A stretch of 64,000 nt of DNA from Candidatus Aenigmatarchaeota archaeon (lineage in GTDB: Archaea > Aenigmatarchaeota > Aenigmatarchaeia > GW2011-AR5): NCBI GenBank assembly GCA_016187335.1, contig JACPJW010000001.1, positions 254,547-318,546 on the forward strand, read 5' to 3'. Numbering within the stretch: the first letter of the stretch is position 1; every line of letters begins with the position of its first letter. Position numbers and translations under genes: made by a program. Positions 49,722 through 58,765 of this stretch are shown piece by piece. The notes beneath the pieces were generated by a model. It saw nothing but the letters and a program-made list of their open reading frames with translations. It had not been told where the DNA came from and did not search any database.

Positions 49722-50431
49722 TGCAATGCGTTATTCTGGCAGGAGGCCGCGGCGAGCGCTTGAGGCCCTTGACGGATTCACTGCCGAAGCCGATGCTGCC
49801 TTTTGGCGGCAAGCCCCTGCTGGAATATCATTTGTCTTTGCTGAAAAGGCACGGGATAACTGACGTTGTCATATGCGGCCATTATCTTTTTGACTCGATA
49901 AAAAACCATTTCGGCAACGGCGGCGCTTTCGGCGTGAAGATAAGCTATGTTCATGAAGAAAAGCCTCTGGGAACCGGCGGCGCGGTGAAAAATGCCGCCG
50001 GCGAAATAAAGGAAGATTTCATCCTTCTCAGCGGCGATGTTGCCACAAACCTTGACATAACCGCCTTGGCAGGATTTCATAAGGAGAAAAACGCTCTGGC
50101 TACGCTTGTCTTGAGGAAAACCGACCATCCGGAAGACAGTGACACAGTGCAGATTGACGGGCAGAGCAGAGTCACCAATTTCTTTTTCAAGGATGAAAAA
50201 ATCAAGAAGGGAAATTTAGGCAACACGGGGCTTTTTGCTTTCAAAAAAAGCATTCTGGACCGCATACCCGAAACCCCTTGCAACATGGAGAAAGATGTGG
50301 TAGCCGGCCTTATTCATGATTTTCCTGTTTACGGCTATGTGAGCGGCGATTACATAAAGGATATGGGAACTTTTGAAAGATATGAAAAAGTAAGGAAAGA
50401 TATTGAAAGCGGTGCTTTAACATGGGAATAA
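49721..50431 (+). CDS. hddC: D-glycero-D-manno-heptose-1-phosphate guanylyltransferase
   Basis: The 236-residue nucleotidyltransferase has ILAGGRGERLRPLTDSLPKP, HEEKPLGTGGA and SGDVATN. It should activate heptose-1-P to GDP-heptose. It shares its 10-bp 3' end with tpiA. The gene order isomerase-kinase, phosphatase, guanylyltransferase matches the GDP-heptose pathway known from Aneurinibacillus thermoaerophilus. Substrate nucleotide (GTP versus others) is inferred. Confidence 0.85.
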   Translation: MQCVILAGGRGERLRPLTDSLPKPMLPFGGKPLLEYHLSLLKRHGITDVVICGHYLFDSIKNHFGNGGAFGVKISYVHEEKPLGTGGAVKNAAGEIKEDFILLSGDVATNLDITALAGFHKEKNALATLVLRKTDHPEDSDTVQIDGQSRVTNFFFKDEKIKKGNLGNTGLFAFKKSILDRIPETPCNMEKDVVAGLIHDFPVYGYVSGDYIKDMGTFERYEKVRKDIESGALTWE

Positions 50432-51072
50432 TTGTGGTTAATTTTAAGGCTTACAGGGAGTCCGTGGGCAGGAATGCAGTGGAACTGGCGAAGAAGATTT
50501 GTTCCAGAAGATTTGACGGCGTTCATATCTCAGCTGCCGTCCAGCCCTCGGACATAAGCGGCGTGAGCATGATAATGCCAGTGCTTGCGCAGCATGTCGA
50601 TGCCGCGGATTTCGGCGCGTTCACAGGTCATTTCATCCCGGAAGCGGCGAAAGAAAGCGGCGCCGAAGGTGTCGTGATAAACCATTCTGAAATGCCGCTG
50701 GACTTGAAGACTATAGAAAAAACCATTGCACGGTCAAAATCCTGCGGCCTGAAAACGCTCGTGTGCGCCGCCACGCCTGAGATGGTCAGTGCTGTTTCGT
50801 TTTTTAATCCGGATATAATTTCCATAGAGCCGCCCGCGCTTATCGGGACGGGGAAGGCCTCGTCGCAGTTCATGCCCGGGATAATTTCCGGTGCCGTGAA
50901 GGGAAGCAGGGGCATACCGCTCATTTGCGGCGCGGGAATAGCAGCAGCCGATGACGTCAGAAAAGCCGTGGAGCTTGGATGCGCAGGCATCATGCTTTCA
51001 AGCGCTGTTGTCAAGTCGGAGAAGCCTGAAGAAAAAATAAAAGAGCTGGCGGAGGGCTTGTCTGGAAAGTGA
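50422..51072 (+). CDS. tpiA: Triosephosphate isomerase, archaeal type
   Basis: The 216-residue short TIM barrel has NFKAYRE, INHSEMPL (catalytic His), IEPPALIGTG (catalytic Glu) and GAGIAAADDVRKAVELG. It interconverts DHAP and glyceraldehyde-3-P. Its position inside the heptose operon suggests a supply role for sedoheptulose-7-P synthesis. Confidence 0.92.
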   Translation: MGIIVVNFKAYRESVGRNAVELAKKICSRRFDGVHISAAVQPSDISGVSMIMPVLAQHVDAADFGAFTGHFIPEAAKESGAEGVVINHSEMPLDLKTIEKTIARSKSCGLKTLVCAATPEMVSAVSFFNPDIISIEPPALIGTGKASSQFMPGIISGAVKGSRGIPLICGAGIAAADDVRKAVELGCAGIMLSSAVVKSEKPEEKIKELAEGLSGK

Positions 51073-51076
51073 TTTT

Positions 51077-51520
51077 ATGAAAATCGCAATAGGCTCCGAC
51101 CACGCCGGCTTCGCCCTGAAAGAAGCCTTGAAAAAGCATCTTGTCAAAGAAGGGCATTCCGTTGAGGATTTCGGCTGCGGCAGCGAAGAGCCTGTTGATT
51201 ACCCTGATGTATCAAAAAAAGTTTCTCAAGCAGTTGCCGAAGGGAAATATGATTTCGGCATACTTCTGTGCGGTACAGGGATCGGCACGTCCATAACAGC
51301 GAATAAGGTCGTGGGGATACGGGCCGCTTTGTGCTATGACAAATACACCGCCGAGATGAGCAGGGCTCATAACGATGCAAACATCCTGACAGTTGGAGGC
51401 AGGACGACTTCTTTCAGCAGAGCAGCGGAAATAGTTGACACGTTCCTGAAGACGAAATTTGAAGGCGGCAGGCACGAAAGGCGCGTAAAAAAGATAAGAG
51501 AGATTGAAAAAAATGGTTAA
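51077..51520 (+). CDS. rpiB: Ribose-5-phosphate isomerase B
   Basis: The 147-residue protein has IGSDHAGFALKEALKKHL, YPDVSKKV, LCGTGIGTSITANKV (catalytic Cys) and RAHNDANILTVGGR. It interconverts ribose- and ribulose-5-P and can feed transketolase-type reactions that make sedoheptulose-7-P. Overlaps rpe by 8 bp. Confidence 0.92.
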   Translation: MKIAIGSDHAGFALKEALKKHLVKEGHSVEDFGCGSEEPVDYPDVSKKVSQAVAEGKYDFGILLCGTGIGTSITANKVVGIRAALCYDKYTAEMSRAHNDANILTVGGRTTSFSRAAEIVDTFLKTKFEGGRHERRVKKIREIEKNG

Positions 51521-52148
51521 GGTCGGCGCATCAATACTTGACGCGGATTTCTCCATCCTCGGGGAGGAAATAAGGAGATTGGAGAAAGCCGGGATTGATT
51601 TCATATCGTTTGACATAATGGACGGCCGTTTCGTCCCGAATCTGACTTTCGGTCCTGACCTGATTAAATCCCTCAGGGATAAAACGGGCCTGCCTTTTGA
51701 GGCGCATCTTATGGTGGAGAGCCCGGAAAAGTATATCGGCAGGCTTGTTGATGCAGGCGTTGACATCATAAATATTCACGCGGAAAGCCGCGGAAAAATA
51801 GAAGACGTGATAAAATCTATAAAGGCTGGAGACAAAAAAGCCGGCATTGCCATTAATCCGGGAACTCCTCCGGAATCAATAGGAAAATTTGTTGACGCAA
51901 TAGACATGGTTCTCGTGATGGCAGTAGAGCCCGGGTTTTCCGGCCAGAAATTCATCGACATGTCCGGTAAAATAAAATACCTGAGGGGTCTGGAAAAGGG
52001 ATTTGACATATGCGTTGACGGGGGAATAAATGAAACGACAGCAAAGCAGGCTGCAGGCGCCGGGGCGACCATGGTCGTTTCGTCTTCGTACATTTTCAGC
52101 CATAAGGACTATTCAGAAGCCGTGAGAAAGCTGAAGACAGCCAGATGA
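51513..52148 (+). CDS. rpe: Ribulose-phosphate 3-epimerase
   Basis: The 211-residue TIM barrel has SILDADFSILGEEI, DIMDGRFVPNLTFGP (metal His/Asp set: DIMDG), FEAHLMVE, MAVEPGFSGQKF and CVDGGINETTA. It makes xylulose-5-P. ATG 51513 is the family start; the frame extends to 51504. Confidence 0.92.
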   Translation: MVKVGASILDADFSILGEEIRRLEKAGIDFISFDIMDGRFVPNLTFGPDLIKSLRDKTGLPFEAHLMVESPEKYIGRLVDAGVDIINIHAESRGKIEDVIKSIKAGDKKAGIAINPGTPPESIGKFVDAIDMVLVMAVEPGFSGQKFIDMSGKIKYLRGLEKGFDICVDGGINETTAKQAAGAGATMVVSSSYIFSHKDYSEAVRKLKTAR

Positions 52149-52196
52149 TGCCCTGATGATATGCTCTAATAAAGACTATGATTGCAGATGATAGGT

Positions 52197-53123
52197 ATGC
52201 GTGTGTTGGTGACAGGCGGAACTGGCTTCATTGGCAGCAACATAGCGGAAGCCTTGGCCGGGAAAGGTCATGAAGTGGTTGTTCTTGATAATTTCTCCCT
52301 TGGAAGGAACGAGAATGTAAGGGAAATAACCGGCAATGTAGAGGTTGTAAACGGCGATATAAGGGACTTTGAACTGCTGAAAAAAATAACAGCGGGATGT
52401 GATGCCATACTTAACCAGGCGGCGGCTTCCTCTTCGCCGATGTTCCGCTCTGACCTCCGCAGCGCCGTCGCCGTGAACGTTGACGGATTCGTGAATATAC
52501 TTAATGCAGCCAGGATGAATGACGTAAAAAGATTGGTTTATGCTTCCAGCTCTTCCATATACGGCAACAGCGCCCCGCCGCTCCGCGAGGACATGCCTGT
52601 TGTCCCTGTTAATTTTTACGCCTCCACAAAGCTTCTCAACGAGCATCTTGCTGTCCTGTTCGGCGCAGAGTACGGAATAGAAACCGTGGGCTTCCGTTAC
52701 ATGTCCGTGTATGGAAAAAACGAGAAATCAAAAGGTATGTTTGCAAACCTCGTGACGCAGTTCCTGTGGGCGATGATGGAAGGAAAGCAGCCGGAAATCT
52801 ACGGCGACGGCGAGCAGACCAGGGATTTCACCTATGTCAGGGACGTTGTCCGCGCTAACGTTTTAGCATTGGAGTCAAGAAAGCGCCTTCTCGGCGAAGT
52901 CTTTAATGTAGGCACGGGAAAAGCGCACTCCCTGAACGAGCTCGTCGCAATCATAAACAAAATCCTTGGCAAAAACATAAAGCCGAAATACGTTCCTGTG
53001 CCGGTGAAAAACTACATTGCAGTGCAGCAGGCTGACATAACGAAGATTTCAGCAGCCTTGGGCTACAGGCCTGAATACCCACTGGAATCAGGCATCAGGG
53101 ACATGCTTCCGCATTATTCGTGA
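52197..53123 (+). CDS. NAD-dependent NDP-sugar epimerase/dehydratase (GalE-like)
   Basis: The 308-residue extended SDR has VTGGTGFIGSNIAEAL (NAD loop), YASSSSIYG, YASTK (catalytic YxxxK) and RDFTYVRDVV. It acts on a nucleotide sugar, UDP- or GDP-linked. It ends the plus-strand heptose operon and overlaps the opposing methyltransferase by 10 bp. Confidence 0.86.
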   Translation: MRVLVTGGTGFIGSNIAEALAGKGHEVVVLDNFSLGRNENVREITGNVEVVNGDIRDFELLKKITAGCDAILNQAAASSSPMFRSDLRSAVAVNVDGFVNILNAARMNDVKRLVYASSSSIYGNSAPPLREDMPVVPVNFYASTKLLNEHLAVLFGAEYGIETVGFRYMSVYGKNEKSKGMFANLVTQFLWAMMEGKQPEIYGDGEQTRDFTYVRDVVRANVLALESRKRLLGEVFNVGTGKAHSLNELVAIINKILGKNIKPKYVPVPVKNYIAVQQADITKISAALGYRPEYPLESGIRDMLPHYS

Positions 53124-53755
53124 TTCTTCCTGCACAGGAACGTGAAATGGCAGCAATAGCGTTTTGGTATCCATTCCAGAAAGAACCGCGTGTTGTATTT
53201 ATGCGCCTTTTCTATAACGAAATATTTTCCTATGATGCTGCGCCATTCTTCTTCCGTAGCCAGACGCTCGTTTATCTGGCCTTGGGTATTTATGCCGAGT
53301 ATTTTATGCACCAGATACCGGGAATTCGGGACATGAATCAGTATTTTCGCTCCTTTCTTGGCAACGCGCCTCATCTCTTTCAGCGCTTTGTTGATGTCAA
53401 CGAAATGTTCCAGGCTGCCCATGCATGTTATGTAGTCAAAGTATCCGGAAGGAAACGGGATTTTTTCTGCCTCAGCTACCCTGAACTTTGATTTCCCTGA
53501 GATTTTCTCTGCCTTCTTTATCGCTTCCTTGCTTATGTCTACTCCGTACGTTTCCACGTATTTCTCCGCGGCAGCAAGCAGCGTTCCCTGCCCGCAGCCT
53601 ACGTCAAGCAGTCTTGCGTTTTCTTTCTTCAGCCCGAGAATTTTAAGGGCCCGCCTGTTGAAATTGCTGCCGGATATATAACCGCCTTTTTCGTATATTC
53701 TGTCGTAGAACTTTCCTACTTTGTTTTTGCTTTTGGTTCTTATCCTTTCAATCAT
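53114..53755 (-). CDS. SAM-dependent methyltransferase
   Basis: The 213-residue class I methyltransferase has LLDVGCGQGTLL (SAM loop), YGVDISKEAI, IPFPSGYFDYITCMGSLEHF and MRRVAKKGAKILIHVPN. Likely to modify a sugar or lipid of the glycan locus. Four-bp overlap with the next glycosyltransferase. Confidence 0.85.
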   Translation of the reverse strand: MIERIRTKSKNKVGKFYDRIYEKGGYISGSNFNRRALKILGLKKENARLLDVGCGQGTLLAAAEKYVETYGVDISKEAIKKAEKISGKSKFRVAEAEKIPFPSGYFDYITCMGSLEHFVDINKALKEMRRVAKKGAKILIHVPNSRYLVHKILGINTQGQINERLATEEEWRSIIGKYFVIEKAHKYNTRFFLEWIPKRYCCHFTFLCRKNHE

Positions 53756-54855
53756 GCTATTTCCTCGTAAATTTTATGCAGCTTTTTTACAACAATCTTG
53801 GTGTCAAAATTCTCTTTTACATGCGCCGAGCCTTCCCTGCCCATTTTTTCCGCTTCCTTGGAGTTGTCAAGAAGGTAATCTATTTTTTCTTTCATTTCAT
53901 CCCATTTCCCGTAATCAACCAGAAATCCGCTTTTGCCGTTTCTGACAACTTCAGGAATGCCCCCTACATTGGTGGCAACAATGGCGCATCCGCAGGATTC
54001 CGCTTCCGCTATCACCCTGGAAAATGCCTCGTACTTTGAAGGCAGCATCATGACCAAGGACCGCTGGTACCACTCGATGAGCCTTCCCAGCGGCAGGTTT
54101 TTCAGGAATTTCACGTTCCTGTTCCTGCTTAATTGCTCTATTTTAGGCAGCAGCGCATGCTGGTAAGGATTCCCTATGAAAACGAATTTTACATCGTCCC
54201 TTTCCTTGAGCAGCTGCCCTGCTATGTCCATTGCTGTATGGGCTCCTTTCTCAAAGAGCAGGTTGCTGACAAAAAGGACTGTCTTTTCCCTTTTTTTATT
54301 TGTTTTCTTTGGCCTGAACCTTCTCGTGTCAACTATGTTCGGCAGTATGTCCATGTTGTCCTCGCGCCCGCCTATTCTCATCAGCATCCTTTTTTCGTAT
54401 TCCGTGTGGGGCAGAACCCTGCCGGAAAATCTCAGCAGCGGCAGTCCCTGGGTTATGTGATAGGCGGAGAACATCAGCCATCTTTTTCTGCCGTAAACCG
54501 GCGGATGGTAGTAAGGCCCGAAAACATGCGGCGTCTTTCTGAGCTTGGCCGCGATAAGCCCTGCTGTCGCAGGGAAATATCCGTAGTGGTGCGAGTGGAT
54601 GACGTCAAATTTTTCCCTGGCAACGGCCTTGATCATCTCCGCTGAAACGTAGTAGCTTTCCGTGATCTGCGTCTTTTTCGGCCTTGTTATTTCTATGCCG
54701 TCTATTTCCTCCTTTTCCTTGAGGCCGTGCATAAGCGGGGTGAATATCTTTACTTCATGCCCTTTCTTTGCAAGGTTTTCAGCAAGCTCCTTTGAGTAAA
54801 GCGCAGCCCCCATAAGTGCCGGATAGTATGCGGGTGTAACGAATGCGATCTTCAT
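53752..54855 (-). CDS. GT4 family glycosyltransferase
   Basis: The 367-residue GT-B enzyme has the N-terminal AALYSKELAENLAKKGHEV and the C-terminal donor site PSKYEAFSRVIAEAESCGCAIVATNVGG with the E-x7-E motif. It has no signal peptide and probably acts at the cytoplasmic face. Three bp before the GT2 gene. Confidence 0.87.
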   Translation of the reverse strand: MKIAFVTPAYYPALMGAALYSKELAENLAKKGHEVKIFTPLMHGLKEKEEIDGIEITRPKKTQITESYYVSAEMIKAVAREKFDVIHSHHYGYFPATAGLIAAKLRKTPHVFGPYYHPPVYGRKRWLMFSAYHITQGLPLLRFSGRVLPHTEYEKRMLMRIGGREDNMDILPNIVDTRRFRPKKTNKKREKTVLFVSNLLFEKGAHTAMDIAGQLLKERDDVKFVFIGNPYQHALLPKIEQLSRNRNVKFLKNLPLGRLIEWYQRSLVMMLPSKYEAFSRVIAEAESCGCAIVATNVGGIPEVVRNGKSGFLVDYGKWDEMKEKIDYLLDNSKEAEKMGREGSAHVKENFDTKIVVKKLHKIYEEIA

Positions 54856-54857
54856 GC

Positions 54858-55799
54858 TCAGCCACCGGAACGCTTAAAAATACTCTTCAAGCCTGCCATA
54901 ATTCCCAGGAAATATGCGATTTCACGAACGAAAACAATCAAAATCATATGCGGATAAAATACGAATTCTTTCGTTTTAACTATGTAAAGTAATGGCTTCG
55001 ATAAAAAATAGAAAGCTGTAGTTGTTATCGTTGTTGTGATAAACCATGAATCTCCTTTTAGCAAATAAATAACCGATATTAGAAATAAAATTGTATAGAG
55101 AAATGTCAAAACATCGTACGCAGATATCATGTCCTTGTGCATCTTTATGAGCTCTATCTTCGCTTTTCCGTTCCTGTATATCTGCGTGAAGATGTCCTTG
55201 AGCGAGTTTCTTCTCTTGTGGTAAACGTAAAGAGCAGGGTCAAATTTCATCCTGAAGCCTTTTTTGAAGAGCCGGTGATGGAATTCCGGCTCCTGCAGTC
55301 CTGTTAGTGAGGGGTTAAAGCTTTCCTTTTCAAAAACCTTTTTCCTGTACGCGATGTTGGCAGCCCTCAGCCTGTTTTTAGCCTTCTCGCCGTAGACGGC
55401 TGTTTTCATTATCCTTGCCTTGTCTATCTGGTAAGCGGCTTTCTGGAAGAACGAGGAGTTGTCGGGAAGTATGTCCTCGCCGCTTACGACGTCGATGTCC
55501 TCTTCAAACTCTTTTTCTATTTTTTCCAGCCAGTTCTCAGGCACTACGCAGTCGTCGTCTGTAAACGCCGCGATATCGCCTCTGGCTGATGATGCGCCGG
55601 CATCGTAGGCTCCCCCTATGGTTCCGTTTGTATCAAAAACCGCGCGGGCTCCGTATTTTCCGGCAAGTTTTATGTTATTGTCTGATTTGCTGTCAAATAC
55701 GACTATAATCTCCTTCGGCTTCCTGGTCTGCCTGCTCAGGCTTCTTAGGCAGTCTTCAAGGTCTGGGCTGCCTTTTGTAGGCACAACTACAGAAATCAT
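54858..55799 (-). CDS. GT2 family glycosyltransferase with C-terminal membrane helices
   Basis: The 313-residue GT-A enzyme begins SVVVPTKGSPDLEDCLRSL, has FTDDDCVVPENW (metal DxD) and a C-terminal hydrophobic region (about 225-300) with two to three helices that anchor it to the membrane. It adds a sugar in polysaccharide or lipid-linked glycan assembly. Confidence 0.86.
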   Translation of the reverse strand: MISVVVPTKGSPDLEDCLRSLSRQTRKPKEIIVVFDSKSDNNIKLAGKYGARAVFDTNGTIGGAYDAGASSARGDIAAFTDDDCVVPENWLEKIEKEFEEDIDVVSGEDILPDNSSFFQKAAYQIDKARIMKTAVYGEKAKNRLRAANIAYRKKVFEKESFNPSLTGLQEPEFHHRLFKKGFRMKFDPALYVYHKRRNSLKDIFTQIYRNGKAKIELIKMHKDMISAYDVLTFLYTILFLISVIYLLKGDSWFITTTITTTAFYFLSKPLLYIVKTKEFVFYPHMILIVFVREIAYFLGIMAGLKSIFKRSGG

Positions 55800-55803
55800 T
55801 TGC

Positions 55804-56751
55804 TCACCCTTTATTCAGGAGGTTTTTGATTGATATCCTTATCGCTTCCTTTGAATTGTGCCTTGGTTTCCATCCCAGCTTCCTTATTTTTCTCGTGTCC
55901 AGGAGAAAACGCGGCACGTCGCCGGGCCATCCCCTGTCCCCGCCCGTGTACCTGAACTTTACATTTTTCAGCCCCATTTCTTCTGTCACAATTGAAGCTA
56001 TTTCATTGACTGTCAAAAAATCTTCCGGCCCGACGTTGTATATATTTAATTCGACTTTGGACTTGTTCAGTGCGGTGATGATGCCTTCAATGCAGTCGTC
56101 TGCAAGAAGGTATGATTTGCTTTGCCTGCCGTTGCCGAGTATCTCGAGCTCTCCTTGATTCTGTTTCAGTTTTTCAATGAAATCCGTGAGAACTGTTTTT
56201 CCCTTCTTCCTGCTCTTGCCGCTTATGATATTTGCAAGCCTGAGAATCCATCCCTGCACGCCAAACATGCTGGAATAAGCGCCTATCATGGCTTCGCATG
56301 CCGCTTTGCTTGCGGCGTATAGGGATATAGGCCTTAACGGGTAATCCTCAGGCGTGGGTATCTTCCCGGCTTCGCCGTAAACGGATGAGGAAGACGTGAA
56401 CACGATTTTCTTTACCCCGTTAACGCGCATGGCTTCCAGGACATTATAAGTTGCTATTGTGTTGAGGCGCAGGTCCTCGTCGGTGGGGTCGCCTTCCTTG
56501 TATTTTATGTCTGAGTTTGCCGCGAGATGAAAAACAATGTCGATGTTCTTGCACGCGTCCCCTATCTGCTTCCTGTTGAGAAGGTCCGCCCGTATGAACC
56601 TGAATTTGCCGTTTTTAAGAAGTTCCTTCAGATGCTCCTGCTTGCCGCTGCTCAGGTTGTCAAAAACCGCGACTTCGTATCCGTCTTTAACCAGCCTTCC
56701 AGCCAGATCAGAACCTATGCAGCCCGCACCGCCGGTCACTAACGCGCGCAT
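55804..56751 (-). CDS. NAD-dependent NDP-sugar epimerase/dehydratase
   Basis: The 315-residue extended SDR has VTGGAGCIGSDLAGRL, FTSSSSVYGEAG, YAASKAACE (YxxxK) and a nucleotide-sugar C-terminal domain. It is similar in type to the enzyme at 52197. First gene of a minus operon of four, with a divergent promoter shared with the GT pair at 56811. Confidence 0.86.
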   Translation of the reverse strand: MRALVTGGAGCIGSDLAGRLVKDGYEVAVFDNLSSGKQEHLKELLKNGKFRFIRADLLNRKQIGDACKNIDIVFHLAANSDIKYKEGDPTDEDLRLNTIATYNVLEAMRVNGVKKIVFTSSSSVYGEAGKIPTPEDYPLRPISLYAASKAACEAMIGAYSSMFGVQGWILRLANIISGKSRKKGKTVLTDFIEKLKQNQGELEILGNGRQSKSYLLADDCIEGIITALNKSKVELNIYNVGPEDFLTVNEIASIVTEEMGLKNVKFRYTGGDRGWPGDVPRFLLDTRKIRKLGWKPRHNSKEAIRISIKNLLNKG

Positions 56752-56810
56752 AATTACCTTTAGATTCAATAATCGGATACCTTTAAAAAACGTCCGTTTT
56801 GAGAATAAAT

Positions 56811-57767
56811 ATGAGCCGCTTATTTGTCACAAACAGGCCCAATTATTGCCATAAAAAATTTGCCGAATCGGTGGGCTGCAGTTTTTATCACGTGAAGCAC
56901 TTTATGCCCGAGAATATACCATTGCTGTCGCTGCCAGTAAACGGCATGCTGAATTCCTTTTTTCTGGGAAACGCCGAAGTTTTTTTTGCGGAAAGCGTGA
57001 TGGACTACTACCCGGTTTACTACAAGCATACTGGAGGCAAGAAAATCATCCTGATAGCCGAGGACACTTTGTTCAAGCTTGGTTCAATGAACGGAATAAG
57101 GAAAAACTACATAATAAAACTGTTCAGGTCGGCTGACGGCTTCATGGCTGTTTCAGACTTGTGCAAAGACATGATTCTCGGTTATGCAGAAAAGCCCGTG
57201 AGAGTGGCTTACCCGTTTCCGCACAAGGAATTCTTCCATGTCCGCTCGGATATAAAGAGCAGGAAAATACTGTTCATAGGGCGCAATGACAAAACAAAGG
57301 GGTTCCCGGAGCTTGTTGATGCCGTGAAGATTTTAAGGAAAAGCGACCCCGGATGGGAGCTGTTCTTGATCGGGGAATGCAGCAGGGCGGTGAAGAAGGA
57401 AGACGGCATACATCCCTTGGGATTTGTCAGGAACATCGAACCTTACATGAAATCGTGCGCGTATTACGTGCATCCGGCGCGTTTTGACCCGTGCCCTGCA
57501 ACCGTTTTTGAAGCCATGAACGCCGGCATGATAACTGTAATATCGGATAACATCGGCCAGACCAGGATTTTCAGGGAAAACGGCCTGGGCGGCCTTGTAC
57601 TGGACGACAACGCACCGGAAGCAATCGCGAAAAAACTGGATGAGCTTTCAGGGAAAGGCAACGTAAAACTGTCCCTTAAGTTAAGGAACCTTAGCAAGGA
57701 ATACAGGGAAGATAGAATGATTAAAATATTCAAAAGGGAGTTTGAATCCCTTCTGGAAGAGGTGTGA
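56811..57767 (+). CDS. Glycosyltransferase, GT4-like, paralogue 1
   Basis: The 318-residue GT-B protein has an unusual short N-domain (LFVTNRPNYCHKKFAESVG) and a typical C-domain: RKILFIGRNDKTKGFPELVDA, HPARFDPCPATVFEAMNAG. It is a tandem paralogue of the next gene, with a shared TxRPxYCxK start. ATG 56811 chosen; 4-bp overlap with the next gene. Confidence 0.82.
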   Translation: MSRLFVTNRPNYCHKKFAESVGCSFYHVKHFMPENIPLLSLPVNGMLNSFFLGNAEVFFAESVMDYYPVYYKHTGGKKIILIAEDTLFKLGSMNGIRKNYIIKLFRSADGFMAVSDLCKDMILGYAEKPVRVAYPFPHKEFFHVRSDIKSRKILFIGRNDKTKGFPELVDAVKILRKSDPGWELFLIGECSRAVKKEDGIHPLGFVRNIEPYMKSCAYYVHPARFDPCPATVFEAMNAGMITVISDNIGQTRIFRENGLGGLVLDDNAPEAIAKKLDELSGKGNVKLSLKLRNLSKEYREDRMIKIFKREFESLLEEV

Positions 57768-58744
57768 ATCCTGTGACAACCCACGTTACGTACAGGCCTC
57801 ATTATTGCGACAAAAGGTACGGGGAATACGTAGCCGACAGGATATACCACATGAGGCTTTTCAATATACCCAGAAACATCCCGGCCGTTTCAAACATAGT
57901 CATAGGCAGGATAAACTCATTCCTGCTGCCAAAGGATTCCGTATATCTGTGCAACGGGGCGTTTGAGCTGTACCCGGTTTACTACAGGAAGCCTGGAGCG
58001 AAGGTCGTGACGATGATGAAGGAGCTCACTTTCTGGGCTTTTGATTCGATGCCAAGGTACAAGCAGGACTTTTTGAAAAAACTCTTCTCCGTCAACACTG
58101 GAATCATAACAGACACCGAAATGATGAAGGCGCTGATAGAAAGGCACATAGACGTCCGCATAGAAGTGGTGAATCCTTTCTGCGCGCAGCCGTTTCTTGA
58201 AAACAAGCCGGACCTTGAGGCGAAAAGGATTGCTTTCATAGGCTCTTTTGAATCTCCCAACAAAGGCTACAGTGAACTTCTGGATGCGTTCAAGCTGCTG
58301 AGGAAAGGCGATAAAGAATGGGAGCTCTACATGATAGGAAAGCGCGGGACAGACTTTGTAAAGGAAAGTGTGGACGGGCTTCATGTGACAAACTTTGTGC
58401 CGTCGTTAAGGCCGTACCTGTCCAGATGCTCCATATACGTCCATCCGGCGCGTTTTGAGCCTTTCGGCATCAGCGTTTTGGAGGCCATGAGCGCCGGAGT
58501 CATCCCTGTTGTAACAAAGGCTACAGGGACTTCCGAGGTTCTGGAAAAAAACGGCCTGAAAAACCTTGTCATTGAAAGCAACAAACCTGGAGAAATCGTG
58601 TCGAAAATAAATGAAATACACAATTACAGCAAAGCCAGGAAAAAAGGCATTTCGGCAAAATGCAAGAAAATAATAAAGTGTGCGTATCTGGAAAAGGAAG
58701 GCCTGAAGGATTTCAAGAAGAAGTTCGTCCGCATCATACAGTGA
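57764..58744 (+). CDS. Glycosyltransferase, GT4-like, paralogue 2
   Basis: The 326-residue protein starts at GTG overlapping the previous stop (GTGA) and mirrors paralogue 1: TYRPHYCDKRYGEYVADRI, RIAFIGSFESPNKGYSELLDA, HPARFEPFGISVLEAMSAG. The pair arose by duplication and probably adds successive similar sugars. Confidence 0.82.
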   Translation: MNPVTTHVTYRPHYCDKRYGEYVADRIYHMRLFNIPRNIPAVSNIVIGRINSFLLPKDSVYLCNGAFELYPVYYRKPGAKVVTMMKELTFWAFDSMPRYKQDFLKKLFSVNTGIITDTEMMKALIERHIDVRIEVVNPFCAQPFLENKPDLEAKRIAFIGSFESPNKGYSELLDAFKLLRKGDKEWELYMIGKRGTDFVKESVDGLHVTNFVPSLRPYLSRCSIYVHPARFEPFGISVLEAMSAGVIPVVTKATGTSEVLEKNGLKNLVIESNKPGEIVSKINEIHNYSKARKKGISAKCKKIIKCAYLEKEGLKDFKKKFVRIIQ

Positions 58745-58765
58745 ACCAAATATTCCGTTGTATTG

